A DNA stretch of 64,000 bases from Platerodrilus igneus (GCA_036346225.1 JARFIW010001670.1:6882001-6946000); one strand, 5' to 3'. Positions 34,239 to 47,400 are shown, counted from the stretch's first letter. The notes: generated by a model from the sequence alone, not told the origin. Made by a program: numbers and translations.

Positions 34239-36514
34239 GTAAGTATTTTTGTGGTGGTACTATTTATAGGTGAGGCTTGCTTTTATAAGTGAGTGGTTTA
34301 CATTTACAACTGCATTAATTAATAGTACTGTTGCGGTCGATCTGGTTAACATTGATTCACTTATTTGCTATTTTTGGCCACTTAACTTTTTATTTCCGCA
34401 CACGCTCACGTTACCATATTTCATTATTTTTATATAGAAGCTTATACAGGGTAAGTCATAATTATTGGAGCATTGAGTAAGTGCAGATTATTTGGACCAA
34501 CTATGCCATAATGAAATGTTACCGTGGAAAAGTTACAAATTGAAGTTTTTCGTTTGTTTTGTAATCATTTCATATTGTTATAACAACATCTTATCATTTA
34601 CTGATGGGGTTAAATATTTAGGGGTTATTTTTATATCCCCAAATGTGACCAGTAACCTTTAAGGAAGGATTTCTTTAAAATGATGGAACGCAAATATCTT
34701 CCGACTACGCTAGGGGTCTATTCCTTGGGCAGAGCTTATGAGGATTGGTCGTGGTTCTTTTTACAAAGCATTATTTTATTACTAGGGCTAGATTCTCGAT
34801 AAAACAGGGGGTTTGAACAGGGCGCCACCAAGTCTGTAATTTTAAACACAGGGTTTCCTTAAGGGGGACTTGGGCGTCCTTAAGGAGGAATACCGTATTA
34901 ACTGCTAACGCAGGAGCTGTAATGAAAATTTAATTAAATATACAAAAATGAGGACACAAGAAGTATTCTCTTGCTACCTCATATAAAAAAAACAACAAAG
35001 ATTAATCATGCAACAATAATATGAACACAGATTTTATTCTTCAAATACTGAAAAGGCTATTAAAGCTTCTTATTAAATTGGGTTTACCACTTTACTCTAT
35101 TTGATCTTATTCTTTGTTACCCTACTTCTGAACGTACTTGTTCAGAATAAAACAATTAATTAAGAAAATTAAATGTTGTTTCTTTAATTAAAATTGTACT
35201 TTCATAAAAATTGTAGATATAAAATTCATGTTTAAGAAAAGATAATACAAGCTTCATCTATTCATAAGGTAGAATTATATATTCAAAGAAAAATATCAAA
35301 ACTTCAAATGTTACTTTAGTTACAAAAATTTAACTTGAATTTATACCAGAAATGTCAGATCTGCTTTTTCTGTTTACATTTTTATAAAACTTTAACTACT
35401 TGTCTGTTAATTCATTATTTAAAAACTAAGTGAAATCATGCATATATGAAACATCAATAAGAACTCTTTAAGTTCACATAATTTCATAAAATTTAATAAC
35501 TGTAATTGTACTGAACTAATATTGTCAACAAAAATTTACTAAGGCCCTTTTTAATATGCGAAATGGATTTATCAGAATTGATAGTTACAAAAATATTTTC
35601 TGAAGCAGCCTGGTATCAAAGTTCACCGAATGTAGACGTGATGCAAGAATAAATTAATCTCTTACCTTGGCTCTGCAGGTGTTCTTTACGTGTTGTCTTC
35701 ACAACATGTTAGGGCAGGTGTTTATACATACATTTTTCAGAAAACAAGTGACGTCAAATCCACCTTGTCCACAGAACACGAACAGCTGCGTGACCCTTGG
35801 ACTGCACCATGCTAACTTCTATGCGTTTTGGTTACACGCAATAACCGGACCAACCAAATTCCAATACATTCGAAAGCATCATCGGACTTAATTTACAAAC
35901 CATACAAATTTCCACCTACTTTGTAGGACGTTTCCTTTACATTCGAACTTATTGCTTTTCCATAAGATAACACAAAATCCGACTATCCATCGTACGGTTG
36001 AAGGACGTTCATATTTTACATTCACAGATGCAAAAGTAGAATTTTATCATCTTTTAAACACAGCCTAATCGCTGCTTTAGTTTTGTAAAACCAGATAATA
36101 CAAAACGACTTCTTAAAGTTGATAATTATCATACAAAAATCTAGTTGACGACTTCTACAAAGCGTTGAAAAACATATCTTATCGTACTTTTACGAAACCA
36201 TCAAAGGAATGTTTTCTGTGTTATTTACACAAATGTCCAAAGAATTATTAAATGAATTTATCTCAGGAATTATCGAAACGAAGTTATTTATTAGAAGTCA
36301 TTTAAAATCGACTTTTAAAAGGAACGTTATAACAAAAATATTGAAGATTATTAAAAGTAAAATTACGGAGAGTGCAATTATGAGAAGGGAAATTTACCAA
36401 ACGAAAATCTTCTAAAAGTTAAATTATGAAAAGAGCATTTTCGAAAAGAGTGCTACAACAAATTATTTAGTTGATCTAATTAATTATTATTTTAATTCTT
36501 ACCATCGTTAAAAC

Positions 36515-36685
36515 ATCAAGGCCTAGTGTCGCGCGCACTAGGGTTCAACTACCGTACAAAAAGCTAGGCGCAAGTTACACGCCAGAACCCTTATTGGTTC
36601 CATTATTTTCTCTACGAGAGCTCTAGCTAATGTGAGCGCAAATGTGCTATGCACTAAACAGGAAAGCTATTTGGCCTTGATAATA
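36515..36685. repeat. Possible small inverted-repeat element
   Basis: TCAAGGCC near 36519 and GGCCTTGA near 36672 form short inverted ends. Just inside the left one is a CTAGTG..CACTAG hairpin with a GCGCG core. The segment is more GC-rich than its surroundings. The arms are short, so it could be chance. Confidence 0.3.
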
Positions 36686-37135
36686 GTTGTATTAACTTTC
36701 TGCGCCTGATGTTAGCAACCAAACTAGCATGTCTGTATGGCGGTTAGCACATACAATATCAATACTTGCATTTATTTGTTTAAAAATGGTTCGCATGATT
36801 TTAATGACTATACTTGAGTTATTAGGGCTAAAATTCGTTGGTGTTCAACTGTGGTCAAAAAAAACTGTTACATTGTATTCCATAAATTGTCATCAACATT
36901 GACACAAAGGTGTAACTTCAAACAAAGAATATTATTTTATTTATCACTTTACATTTTATTACAGAAGAAAGGGTTTTCAGATATTTCATTTCCGAAAAAA
37001 GTGAGCTCTTGGCTGTCGGATAATATCGTTATTAATTATTGTCATTTATTGTGTGCGTTACTTAAACTGTGACAGTTTAATGCATTGTTGCATTTAAAGG
37101 GATAATTAACATACTACCGTTACTTTTTTGTACAA

Positions 37136-38060
37136 ATGCCCCGGCATAATTATTTTACCAATGAAGAAATTCTGGATATGATTTGTGTATATGCAGTCAG
37201 AAGGTATAGATTGTTGTACGTAGCCAGAAGGCAACCAAACCATAAAACTTTTAGCAAGCTACATCGTCGTTTGGGTGAAACAGGATCATTTCGTTCCAAA
37301 AAGCAGGGAGTTCGACCGAATCAATTTATACCTAATAAAGAAGATGAACTATTCGTCGGAGTAGAAGCAAACCCTGAAATAAGTTCGTCATCTGATAGCT
37401 GCGACAGAAATAAGTCAGTCAATTATTATTTGAATTATAAGAAAATAAAACTTTTGTCATTATTACGTATCGGCCGTTCAAAATTTGCTTCCAAGAACTC
37501 TTTCACGTTTAAGTTCTGCCAACGGGTTTTGAGCAAACACATTAATGACGTAAAATTTTATTAATATTTTGTTCATTCATGAATCAATTTTTAGGAAATG
37601 AGGGGTTCTCAATTGGAGAAATAGTCATTATTCGAAAGTTGAAAATCCGCACGCTATTAAAGAATGATACTTTCAGCATGCATTTAAATTAAGTATTTGG
37701 TATAGCATTATAGGACCATACGTTCTTCCTCTAAATTTAAATAGAGAATCTTATTTATTTTCTTTTTTTACAAAATACTGTAAGCGACATTTTGGATGAT
37801 GTCTCACTAGGTGAAAGAAGAACAATGTGGTTTATGCAGTATGAAGCTCCGTTTCATTTCACGGCAGTAGTTAAAAATCATCGTAGTGGCATATTTCCTC
37901 CACTGTGGATGGGTAGAGGAAGTGACTTTGAATGACCACCCAGAAGTCCTGAGTACAACCCACTGGATTTTTATTTTTGTGGGACATATGCAGTCCTTAT
38001 TATATGCGAATGAAGTCCTTCACGAGACGAACTCTGGGCAAAAATACAAAACGCGGTTAA
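37136..38060 (+). pseudogene. DUF4817-type DDE transposase relic
   Basis: The N-terminus is open for 142 codons: YFTNEEILDMICVYAV and then HKTFSKLHRRLGETGSFRS, the DUF4817 helix-turn-helix signature (Y(S/T)NEE..DM..VYG...F..L.RRLRETGSF). Further on, in shifting frames, are ESIFRK, VLNWRNSHYSKVENPHAIKE (37590-37665), IGPYVLPLNLNRESYLFFLQ (about 37708-37765), MWFMQYEAPFHF (37828-37865; the QQDGAPPH site, Asp changed) and PPRSPEYNPLDFYF (37935-37975). This order matches a complete transposase, with gaps in the middle. The catalytic sites are degraded. It is inside the TIR-bounded element. Confidence 0.85.
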
Positions 38061-38984
38061 TTTTTTTAGGGTACAGAATAATATTTTGTTTATATCAGAA
38101 TATTTAGTTTGCGTTTGTTATTTTTAACATATTTTGTTTATTATTTCGATTTATCGACAATTAACAACACTAACAATTTTGTTCTGTTTCTCGTTTGAAA
38201 TCCCTTTTCGAAACTCTAAACTGTTCAGTTGCGTTTTTCTCGAGACCGCTCGAAAGTATCAAGTTTAAACAGGTACAACAATTTTACATAAAAATGATGT
38301 TCAGATCGTGTTTTGTAATCAAAATTACTAACAAGTTGCGTTAAAAAAGTTACAACCCAATTTCGTCATCAGGAATAGCTCATGTGGCGCCCCTGTAGCA
38401 AAATGTTAACTAATAGATAAAATAATATTCCTTGTTTAAAATTGTTTTTTGTGTCAATTCTGATAACAATTTATAAATACAATGTGAAATTATTTCTAAA
38501 TAACGAAAAACGAAATTCTACTTTAACATCCGTATTTATCTTTTTCCACATCAACATTTTGTTAAAGTATATTTAGTTCAATCCTCATATTTTGCTCCAA
38601 TTTGTCCTTGCTCTATGTCCCACTAGTTATGACTTATCCTGTATATACGGGGTGATACACAACTTCGAAGAAAATTGTTTGTATTGAAGTTCAAAAAGGC
38701 AGTTCACTATTCAGTAACAAATAACATTATTTGAAGCGTCCCCTCGGTGTCATTGGCGCCGCTAATAATAAAACATCGATTTGTGGGTTTGTAAACTTTA
38801 TGAAGAGTTGGATTATTTTTTTTGTAAACTTTAAACCGCAAAGCACCATCCCTCTGTACTTAAGTGCGCTAAGTTGGAACCACATTATTTTAAAATTACA
38901 TGGTTTAAGGTTAACAAAAGAAAGTCAAACATAAATGTAGTCTTAACGTCACCATCAGCTACTATTAAACTTCTTTCTCCTTGT

Positions 38985-39870
38985 TTCTTTGTCACACTAC
39001 ATTTGATTACCTCAAAGTACTACATTAGCCAGGAAGCGAGTTTATACCTGTAAATTTTGAATTTTGCCAAACTTTTGTTGTTCTAAGCAAGGTATGAATC
39101 TTTAACGTGCATGACAATATTCACACACGGGATCTCCATTTTACCTCTCATCTGAACCAGAGCGTATTTTTGCGAAAAATGCTCGCCTAAAATTTTTCAA
39201 GCGGAACGTGCCGGAATTCGAACCCGGGACCTTGGGCATAGTAGTTGCACGCACACTAACTACGCCACGGAGCCGCCTGTTTCTTTGTTACTAATTTAAC
39301 TTTTCCAATGCTCCACCCGAAGGTATTACATTGGCCACGAAGAGAGTTTTTTTACCGGAAAAATTTTGAAATTTGCCGAACCCTTCCTTTTCTAAGCAAG
39401 GCATGTATTTTTGACGTACGTTACAACACACACCCGGGACCTCCATTTTACCACTCATCCGAACGAGGGCGTATTTTTGTGAAAAATACTCGCCTAATAT
39501 TTTTCAAACTGACCGTGTCGAGATTGAAACCCGGGACTTTGGGCACGCGACGGATACGCCTTGTTTTTTTGTCATTATATTTGATTTTCCAATGCTCCAT
39601 CCGAAGGTACTACATTGACCAGGAAGCGAGTTTTTTTACCTGAAAAATTTTTAATTTTGCCAAACCGTTGCTGTTCCAAGCAAAATAGTGAACTTTAACG
39701 TGCGTGCCAACATGCACACGGCACCTCCATTTTACCTCTCACCCGAACGATGGTGTATTTTTGTGAAAAATACTCGCCTAACATTTTTCAAGCAGGCCGT
39801 GTCGGGATTTGAACCCGGGACCTTGGGTATAGTAGTCACACGCCACGGAACCGTTTGTTTCTTTGTCATC
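38985..39870 (-). mobile_element. Tandem array of three SINE units
   Basis: Three head-to-tail minus-strand copies of the SINE lie at about 39018-39280, 39302-39565 and 39585-39860. Each unit is about 285 bp and is joined by the same linker (TTGTTTCTTTGT.., ATTTGATTTTCCAATGCTCC, GAAGGTACTACATTG). B boxes (GGTTCGAATTCC or variants) are clear in each. The A box (GGCGTAGTTAGTG, near 39258) is best kept in the first unit and is largely lost from the others. Units differ at many positions, so the array is old. Confidence 0.85.
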
Positions 39871-40224
39871 ACGGTGTGCCTAAACCTCTTCCCTTCGCGT
39901 TCAAAAATCTTTCATGAAAGACGAGGGAAACTGTAAACAATTCAGTTTGGCCGATGTCGATTTCACGCACAGCTAGCACTAAACATATTAAGATATTCAG
40001 TTTTCTAGTTTCTTTTTGCTCCATGGTTACGTTTTTAACTGCTCCCTTATGCAGACTGAAGTATCGATTGGTAATATTCAAAAACGAAACCGTTATAACC
40101 CATTTTAAATACTTGCTCAATACCCATTATACAGCTCATTGAAGTCTTTTATTGCAAAATTTTTCTTGAAAAGTCTTTGACCAGTCCAGGACTGAATGTT
40201 TGGAGTGAACTCTAAGATAAAAAC

Positions 40225-41995
40225 AGGAATAAAAATTTGCGACAATTGCAGAAAACAACTTTCAAAAGATAAAAGAAATTTAGAAACCTTAGAAGAGCCT
40301 TCACAACAGATACAACTTTCACTAGCCCAGACCTAGCACTTGACTATCTAAACAAATCTCTTTCAAATATTGAAGCATCTCCAATAGTAAAAAAAGTGAA
40401 TACACTTTCCAGGTTATTGCCAACGAAAACTACAAAAGGTAACTGAAAACTAACTGAAGAATCGATAGGTGCAGAAGTAGAAAGTGAAAAAGAGAGGATC
40501 CAGATTCAGAAGTTCTTGAACTGAATAAAAAATTTTAAAATACTGAAATTAGGAATGATGAGTTCATTATTTTGACTGCATCTCCTAAGAGTTGGACGTG
40601 TAAAAGGGTATAACATGAGTTCAGTGTAAGCAATAGAATGGTCAGGAAACTAAAGCCCTAGTTATAGAAAAAGGTAAAATGTTTACTCCTGATCAAAAGC
40701 CCAGTAAAACATCCTACCGGATTATACAATTTTATAACAGTGATGATATAAGCCGAATCATGCCTGGTAAAAAAGACTATATGTTAATGAAAGTCAGTGG
40801 TAAAAGAATTCATGTTCAAAAGAGACTAGTTTTAATGAATTTAAAAGAAACATACGTACTTTTTAAGAAAGAATATTTACAAGACAAAATAGGGTTTTTC
40901 TAAATTTGCTGAGCTGCGACCAAAAAACTGTGTATTAGTTAGTAGGTAGTAATGAAACCCACTCGGTTTGTGTATGTACTACACACCAGAACGTAAAACT
41001 TTTGGCTGATGGAAGAAAGCCGAATGAGGTAAAAGCGGACGTTGATACCAATCCTTGTGACTATGAAGTAGGTTTGTCACAGAACGGTTTCCTTAACCTT
41101 TGTGAAAACTGCTCTGGAATTCGTGTTTTAAAAGAAAAACTTCAGTCATTTTGAAGAGGCTATAGTAGAATATGCTACATTTAAACAGTGGATTTCAGTT
41201 GACAGGTACAATTTGTGACTGTTACAAAAAGTCTTGAATTTGTGGAATGCTTTTGCGAACAGCTCATTCTACTTATAAAACTCTCAAGAAAAGCGAATAG
41301 ATAAGAAGAAAAGAAACCAAACGAAAATGAAGTCGTTGTCAGTTTGGACTTTTCCGAGAACTATTCCTTTGTTGTTCAAGATGAGGCACAGTCTTTTCAT
41401 TGAAATAACAGCCAACCAACTGTAAATCTCTTTGCAGCACATTACAATGAGCAAGAAATTATGAAATTCAAGTTTTGTAATTATTTCTGAATGCTGTTAT
41501 TATGATACAGTAGCTATTCACTTGTTTCAAAAAAGGTTGATTTCCTGACAGCTGATGTTTCACTTTCCTTGCAAAAGATATTTTACTCTTCTAATGGGTG
41601 AACAGCGCAGTAGAAAAATAGTAAAAATTTTTGTTAGTATCTGCCATTACGAAAGTGGTTTCAAAGTAGAGACTGAGTTTCACTTTTTTACCGCAGCTCA
41701 TGTGAAAGGAGTGCGTTATGATCTGGGGGCACGGTCAAATGACTTGTAGCAAGAACCAGTCTACAAAGACAATACTTTGACCAAATAATGGCACCGATAT
41801 TACTTTTTAATTGGAGTATGGAAAATATTCCTAACATATAGTTTATGCACTGTACAGATAAAGAAAATTTACTGAAACACTACCTGCAAGAAACTGAACC
41901 ACTAAATAGCACACAACTGCACAGCAGTTTTATTTCGCACAGTGCAACTGAAGTGAACATCAAAATTTATTTATTGCGTAATGAAAGTTATGTTC
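40225..41995 (+). pseudogene. Relic of a widespread uncharacterised TE-associated protein
   Basis: Plus-strand fragments follow the order of a protein found scattered in insect and other animal genomes with TE-like distribution. They are ICDNCRKQLSKDKRNLE (40230), DDISRIMPGKKDYMLMKVSG (40742-40800), RIHVQKRLVLMNLKETYVLF, KIGF..FAELRPKNCVL, ETHSVCVCTTHQNVKLLADG (about 40950-41010), CENCSGIRVLKEKL, LDFSENYSFVVQDEAQSFH, GGTVK.LVAR.SLQRQYFDQ (about 41725-41780) and a C-terminal HSSFISHS. The LDFAENY and DG.GGT.KR positions may be a nuclease-like core, but that is inference. One part (40679-40903) is open for 74 codons. Many frameshifts exist. The superfamily is not assigned. Confidence 0.7.
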
Positions 41996-42439
41996 ATGAT
42001 AGTTGAAAGTGGTACAATGTTAACAATGGAGGGTATCAATAATTATGTAACGAGTGAATATGGTCCACGTTGGTGGCATAGGACTGTGAAAACGAAGAGG
42101 TTGGGATAACTTTTCTTTATATCCTTCGGGTCCAGCTCCATCGTTTATGTTCTCAAGAAATCCAAACTTTTTGAGAGCGCACAGGAATCTAATACTAAGT
42201 TTCATCCAACAACTATAACTGAGCGGACCTACACCTTACCACAAAAACAAACGGTCGTTCTTACAAGGATCCTGCTTACAATACCTAAGTTTTCACAGTA
42301 GAGATTTTGATGTACACGTTTACCTGAACACATCTGACGAAATAGAAGTTAATTAATAAATTATTTGCAAGCTACTGTTACTAAATACTTGTTGAGTATT
42401 TAATTTCGTTTGGTTGGTGCGAGTGAAAGAATGTTTTAC

Positions 42440-43110
42440 AATTTTACGTACTTGCCAATATGGGCTGTAGTCGTAAAAGGTGCCCAATATGGAACTACTT
42501 TATGATGATTTCTTAAACTCAATATATAAGAAAGCACAGTGTAAACAAAGTGGAAAACAAATGCAAGCTATAGTTCTTCGCTTAAAAGGTCGTCTATCTA
42601 CGTGTACACTGCAAACGCCAGCACTCTTTGTGGGTAGCGCCAGCGAAAACGAAGAAAACATACTCCTTGCAGCGCTTAGAAAAAACTGAACGAAAAACAA
42701 ACTTGGAAAAACGTACAAAACATAGGGTATCAGACGGTTAAAACTTTATAAAGTACGTACGTGGTTGTATACATATCTTTATTTTTGAATTTTAGAAACC
42801 TAGTTGATTAAATTTTGAGAATTCAAGAGCAAAACTAGACTTTTTGGTGTTAGAACAACTTCAAGTCAGAAAGAACTAATATATCAGCAATGTGCAAAAC
42901 TTACTTATGCAACAAGTACTGCATTTATAGGGCTGCAGAATATCCCGAATTTAGAAATGTTGCAGCGAAGATGTAAACCTCTCGATAAGCACCAAATATC
43001 AGGCCAGTTAATAGATTCTGTTTCTGCAAAAGAAAAAAGCAAATATCAAAATGCGTTATGTAATTAAACTGTATGTTTATGCCTCGATGGTTGGTCTAAT
43101 GTAAGTAATA
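42440..43110 (+). pseudogene. hAT transposase relic with BED finger
   Basis: The open frame at 42480-42689 carries a BED-finger-like run AQCKQSGKQMQAIVLRLKGR ending in LSTC; the second Cys of the usual CxxC is Ser. After about 150 bp, 42860-43105 reads LIYQQCAKLTYATSTAFIGL, LEMLQRRCKPLDKHQISGQL, IDSVSAKEKSKYQN and LCLDGWSNVSN. That matches the hAT region leading to the first catalytic Asp (DGWSNV). The remainder of the catalytic domain was not found downstream. A GTAAGT directly after the DGWSN codons could be chance. Confidence 0.75.
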
Positions 43111-46100
43111 AAAGTCATATACCGTACAACTTTTCAAACAATATTTTGAGGTTATGAGTATTTTTACATATTACAAGCATCTTGTAATGCTGAAAGTTTA
43201 TTAAAACTTCTTAAACTATATGCATTTGAAATAGATTATTAAAGTTTGTTTAAGAGCAGTTTGCCTGTTAGCCTACAATATTGTTGGTGTCTAAGTTCAA
43301 TTTTTTTTTAAAGTAACTAATCATCTTGCTCCTTAAAGGAATCTTAAAATTTCTTTTTGGTTAAGTTACTGTCTTTAAGTAAGAAGTGAACACTTAGTCT
43401 TTCAAATGTAATAAGTTTCTATTACAGATGTGAACTAACAGCATTTCAATTTTACTTCTCCTGCTGAAAATTTCTAAACACTTTAGTACATTTTTAGTTT
43501 AGTTAAATGCTGGCGTATTTTTGACTTATAGATTTTTGTGTGAAGTTACTTTTGCGCAAGCTTGTTACTTGTTTATGTATGAAATTATAGTTATTATTTA
43601 TTTTAAAAAAACTAACATACTAAAAAAACAAATGATATAGAACAAAGGCAACGAGTAACTCTCTTTTTGAAATTATATTAAGTTATATGAAAACTGATGT
43701 GTTTTATTGCCTCTCAAGGGTATAATAGAATTATTTAAGTGAAGTACAAAATTTTACGAGGTGCTTATGTAATAAAGAAGCACTTACAAGGTGTCTCTAA
43801 GTTTAAATTTTAAAATGGTCTTAAGAAGATATAAAAATATTTAGTGTTTTGACATATGTGACCTTTATATTTCTCCAAACTATCTACCGTTTTATTACAG
43901 GTGGAAATTGTAGCAAACTGTGTTCAAGTGTTTAAAACTTTAGATTAATCCTCAGGTTCCCAGCATTGTCTACTTACCTGCTCATGTTGAGTATCCATAG
44001 GTACTTGCAGTTGCCAGTAATTTATTATATTTGTGTCTTAACCCTTAAGGTTTTGGTGTTCTTTGTTTTTTGACAATTTCCCCACCTGTTCATGTTGGAT
44101 ATCTAGGTGCTCAGTTTTTTCACATTTGTGTCTTAACTCTCAAGTTGTGCGCTTTCTTTGTTTTCTTATATTTGTTTGACCATGTCTTCGCAACCGTCAC
44201 TTGTCTGTTTCCGTTTGTTAATTTTTTTCCAGGCGAGGTGGCGCCTTCTCTACTCTTATTTTATCCGTACCTACCCCTTGTCATTGCCCCGTAGGGTTGA
44301 TCCCCAACTAGGTTTATCCGATTTGAGTTTTCCATTTCTCTTAGCCACCATATCCACCTACTTTTTACCCTGGGTTACTTGTTCCATTGGAATTACTAGA
44401 CTTCGATTTGGTGTACACCCTCCATTGCTTTCATATCAAAAGTGATCTATTAACGACAAAAAAATCTTTCCATATCGATCTCTTAGTAACTATTATCACC
44501 ATAGTTCATTTACAGAAAATTACATTGCAGGTGTCATTATATCACGTTTTGTCTTATGCATTCTGAAACAAGTTCATCATATTCTTGACTACAGCTTGTG
44601 GTCTTTTTCCTCTTACCGTGGAATGGGTAGCTAATTGGTATAGTTTTTAGAAATAGTTTTATAATTAAAACCGTATTACAACCGTATTACATATTACAAT
44701 ATTTCTTTTTCTTACAAAAGCTGCAACAGTACATTCCTTTTCTAAACTATATTGGGTACAGTTCTTTTCTGTGCTATATTAAAACTACCGATCACGTTCG
44801 TGGATAGTTATAAACGCCACGCTTATATGAATTTAAAAAAATTCTACCGCTATATTTTAGCTTTATTCTATTTTTTGCTTAAATGAGCTACAGCAGAATA
44901 TGTAATCAAGACTTTCTTTGCAAAACTTTATTGGGTATAAGTTTGTTCGACTTTTTATGAATGTCATTCATTTCTGCCTCGAAAAGTACTTAAGTAAATA
45001 AATGTAAATACAGAATTTGCGTACGTAAAGTTATTTCGGAGTCACGTTATTAAATAGTTGCCCAAAGGAAAATATTAAAGCTGGTATATAAAGTACTTAG
45101 TAGAATTTCTCAAAATAATCCTCTTAAATTGTGAGGGATGCTTTAAAACCAAAACTTTTCTGGAGAGAAATTAAATTCTTATATTCAGTTTCAAAGGGCC
45201 TTTAAAAACATTTTTAATTTCAAGTGTAGCGATGCGTTTTTTAATACTTTTTCTTGTTTCTACTTGTTAATAACAGCGAACCCGACCTCGTCAAACTCAA
45301 CGGTTTAGAAAGAATGTGAGTTTGGTCTCTCAATTACGAAATTCATAACTTCCAGACCAACTTACATCATAACAGCCAAATTAGTGAAGCTTTATTAAAG
45401 TTTTTTCCAGGGGAATTCAACCCCGACGTAATGATATGACCTAAAGCTTCAATATGTCAAAAACTTTAATACAATTTTCTAGATTGTCTGCCGCAACAAC
45501 GATGTCGGCGACGGAAACAGCAGTGACATACATACTAAACTCACGCTACGGTAAAATTGAATTGAAATATAAATTGTTAGAATGCGACTGAAAAACAAAC
45601 GTCGATTTATGTTCTCAGTTACGTAAAGTGCACGGGATAAATCTTGCCAAGTTTTGAAGTGTATGCAAATAAGGTTCTGTGTTACAAAAACTTTGTTGGC
45701 CTTGCGTAATTTAACGGGATCGGCTGACACGTCAAACAGCAGTAGCAATAGCAACATCGAGAAAAGAAAATAGTGAACTTCTGCAACTTCGTGATCCCAG
45801 GGATATTCACGAAGAAGATAGATCGTTCGGAAAAGGGCACGTCAACTACGGAGAATACAATTATTCAAAATGTCAGCCAATTCCTACAAACTGAACTTTT
45901 TCATCCATGACGCGAGTTGATGATGATTTCAAATTTTGCAAGTTTAATTACTATTCCATTTATCTCATACTTGCAGGCACATTTTGTATTGTTTCCTCGC
46001 TACAAATGCCTTTACGAATCGTGCAATTGCGATGGAAATGAACGATTTGACCCTTCTAACGCGATAGCTTTGTTTGAGAAGAGAAAAATTGCACGAGAAG

Positions 46101-47400
46101 GAAGGAAGAGTGTATCTTTGAAATATTGCATTCTATATGTTACTTTAGCTAACTGATAACAGTAAAGTTCTCAATTTGGAATTCTAAATGCTCAAAACAG
46201 ACTAGAAAATTTAAAGTATTCGTGCAGATCCTTTTGTAATTTAACTATACCTCTCTATATTAAATCGCACCTGTGTAGTTAAGATATCGTACAAAATGAC
46301 TGAAGGAAATGAAGTTGAAGCGACTTCTTTAATGTTTTGCTTGTGGAAAAATTCAATAAAGTTTCTACGTTCAGACTATAGTCTACATTTGTATACATCC
46401 TTGAAATTTTTGTATATGCTTTCTTACAAATTTCGACAAGGTTTCGGTCACTTTACAGCTTAAGTTGGAAGCTAATGAAAATAATTGTTTAAGATAAAAC
46501 AAAGAAGAAATTTATATTGATAATTACTGTTGTTATGACTCTAATTTTCATTTCTATCAATCGATTGATTTATTAAAGTGTTGCGTTGATTGTACTACAC
46601 GCCAACTATCAGCAGAAAAAGTCATCATAAACAGCATGCGCTCTTGGTATGCATGGCAACCACAGTAGCAAAAGAAGACAGTAGTATATTTTGCATGTAA
46701 TACAACATGCATAGTCATTAGTATTTAATTTTGTGAATTTTCCTTATGTTCCGCGAATTAAAATATATTTTATTAACCGCATGCACCGGTATAAGGGAAC
46801 GTATAGGAATTTTACATATATTTTACCATTTGTCTGCCCGTCCGTGTGTCGGCGCAACTATATCTTAAGCTGTTAACTCACAATGCTTGTGCGAATATTG
46901 ATTAGTTTATGACATAACTTCTGAAACAGGCATTTATTTTTTAACGATTATGGTCTTTTATAGATCATTTTGTAGCAGAAAAATACGAACAAGAATATAG
47001 CTAATAAGCGTTACTGTAAAATAAATCTTCAGCTGCTTTGAAAAAAAGAAAATTTGGTCTAGAATAAGATGAAGAAATTAACCAAATATATGTTGAGGGA
47101 TTTAAAAAAGCGATAAAATGTTTTAGTAGTCATCCTGTTCCTTATCTAATGTTTGTTTACCATTGAATATAGGTATTGTAGATTACCTTCTTACCGTATG
47201 AGACCAGATAGAATAGTTCTAAATATTTCAGTATCTGTAAGAAACAACTAACTTGAGCAACTATGCTTTCCGTTGGGATATTACTGGTTAAGTAATATCC
47301 CTTTAAAACAGTTTTTTCACTGATGGATGGTCGCACCAAAAAAAAACATTTAAATTTGCTAGAGATGTAGCCGTCCAAACACAGCGACTTTTAACACTTA
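43111..47400. other. AT-rich DNA without recognised genes
   Basis: This holds a degenerate duplication (43975-44165) and a 92-codon minus-strand frame at 45479-45757 beginning with a leucine-rich signal-like stretch (MLLLLLLFDVSADP). That frame has no recognised domain. Nothing else is supported. Confidence 0.45.
43975..44168 (+). repeat. Degenerate ~115-bp tandem duplication
   Basis: ACCTGCTCATGTTG..TATTTGTGTCTTAACCCTTAAG..TTCTTTGTTTTTT is echoed by ACCTGTTCATGTTGG..ACATTTGTGTCTTAACTCTCAAG..TTCTTTGTTTTC about 115 bp further on. Confidence 0.6.

Larger units (their letters stand above)
34447..38641 (+). mobile_element. DNA transposon with ~45-bp TIRs and TA duplication
   Basis: The left end is CAGGGTAAGTCATAATTATT (34447-34466). 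The reverse complement of the right end is CAGGATAAGTCATAACTAGT (38622-38641). Similarity continues inward for about 45 bp. TA flanks both ends (34445-34446, 38642-38643), the target used by the Tc1/mariner superfamily. A DUF4817-type transposase relic (37136-38060) lies in the right part. The total of 4.2 kb is long for such elements, so 34.6-37.1 kb probably holds a nested insertion or extra cargo. Confidence 0.7.
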
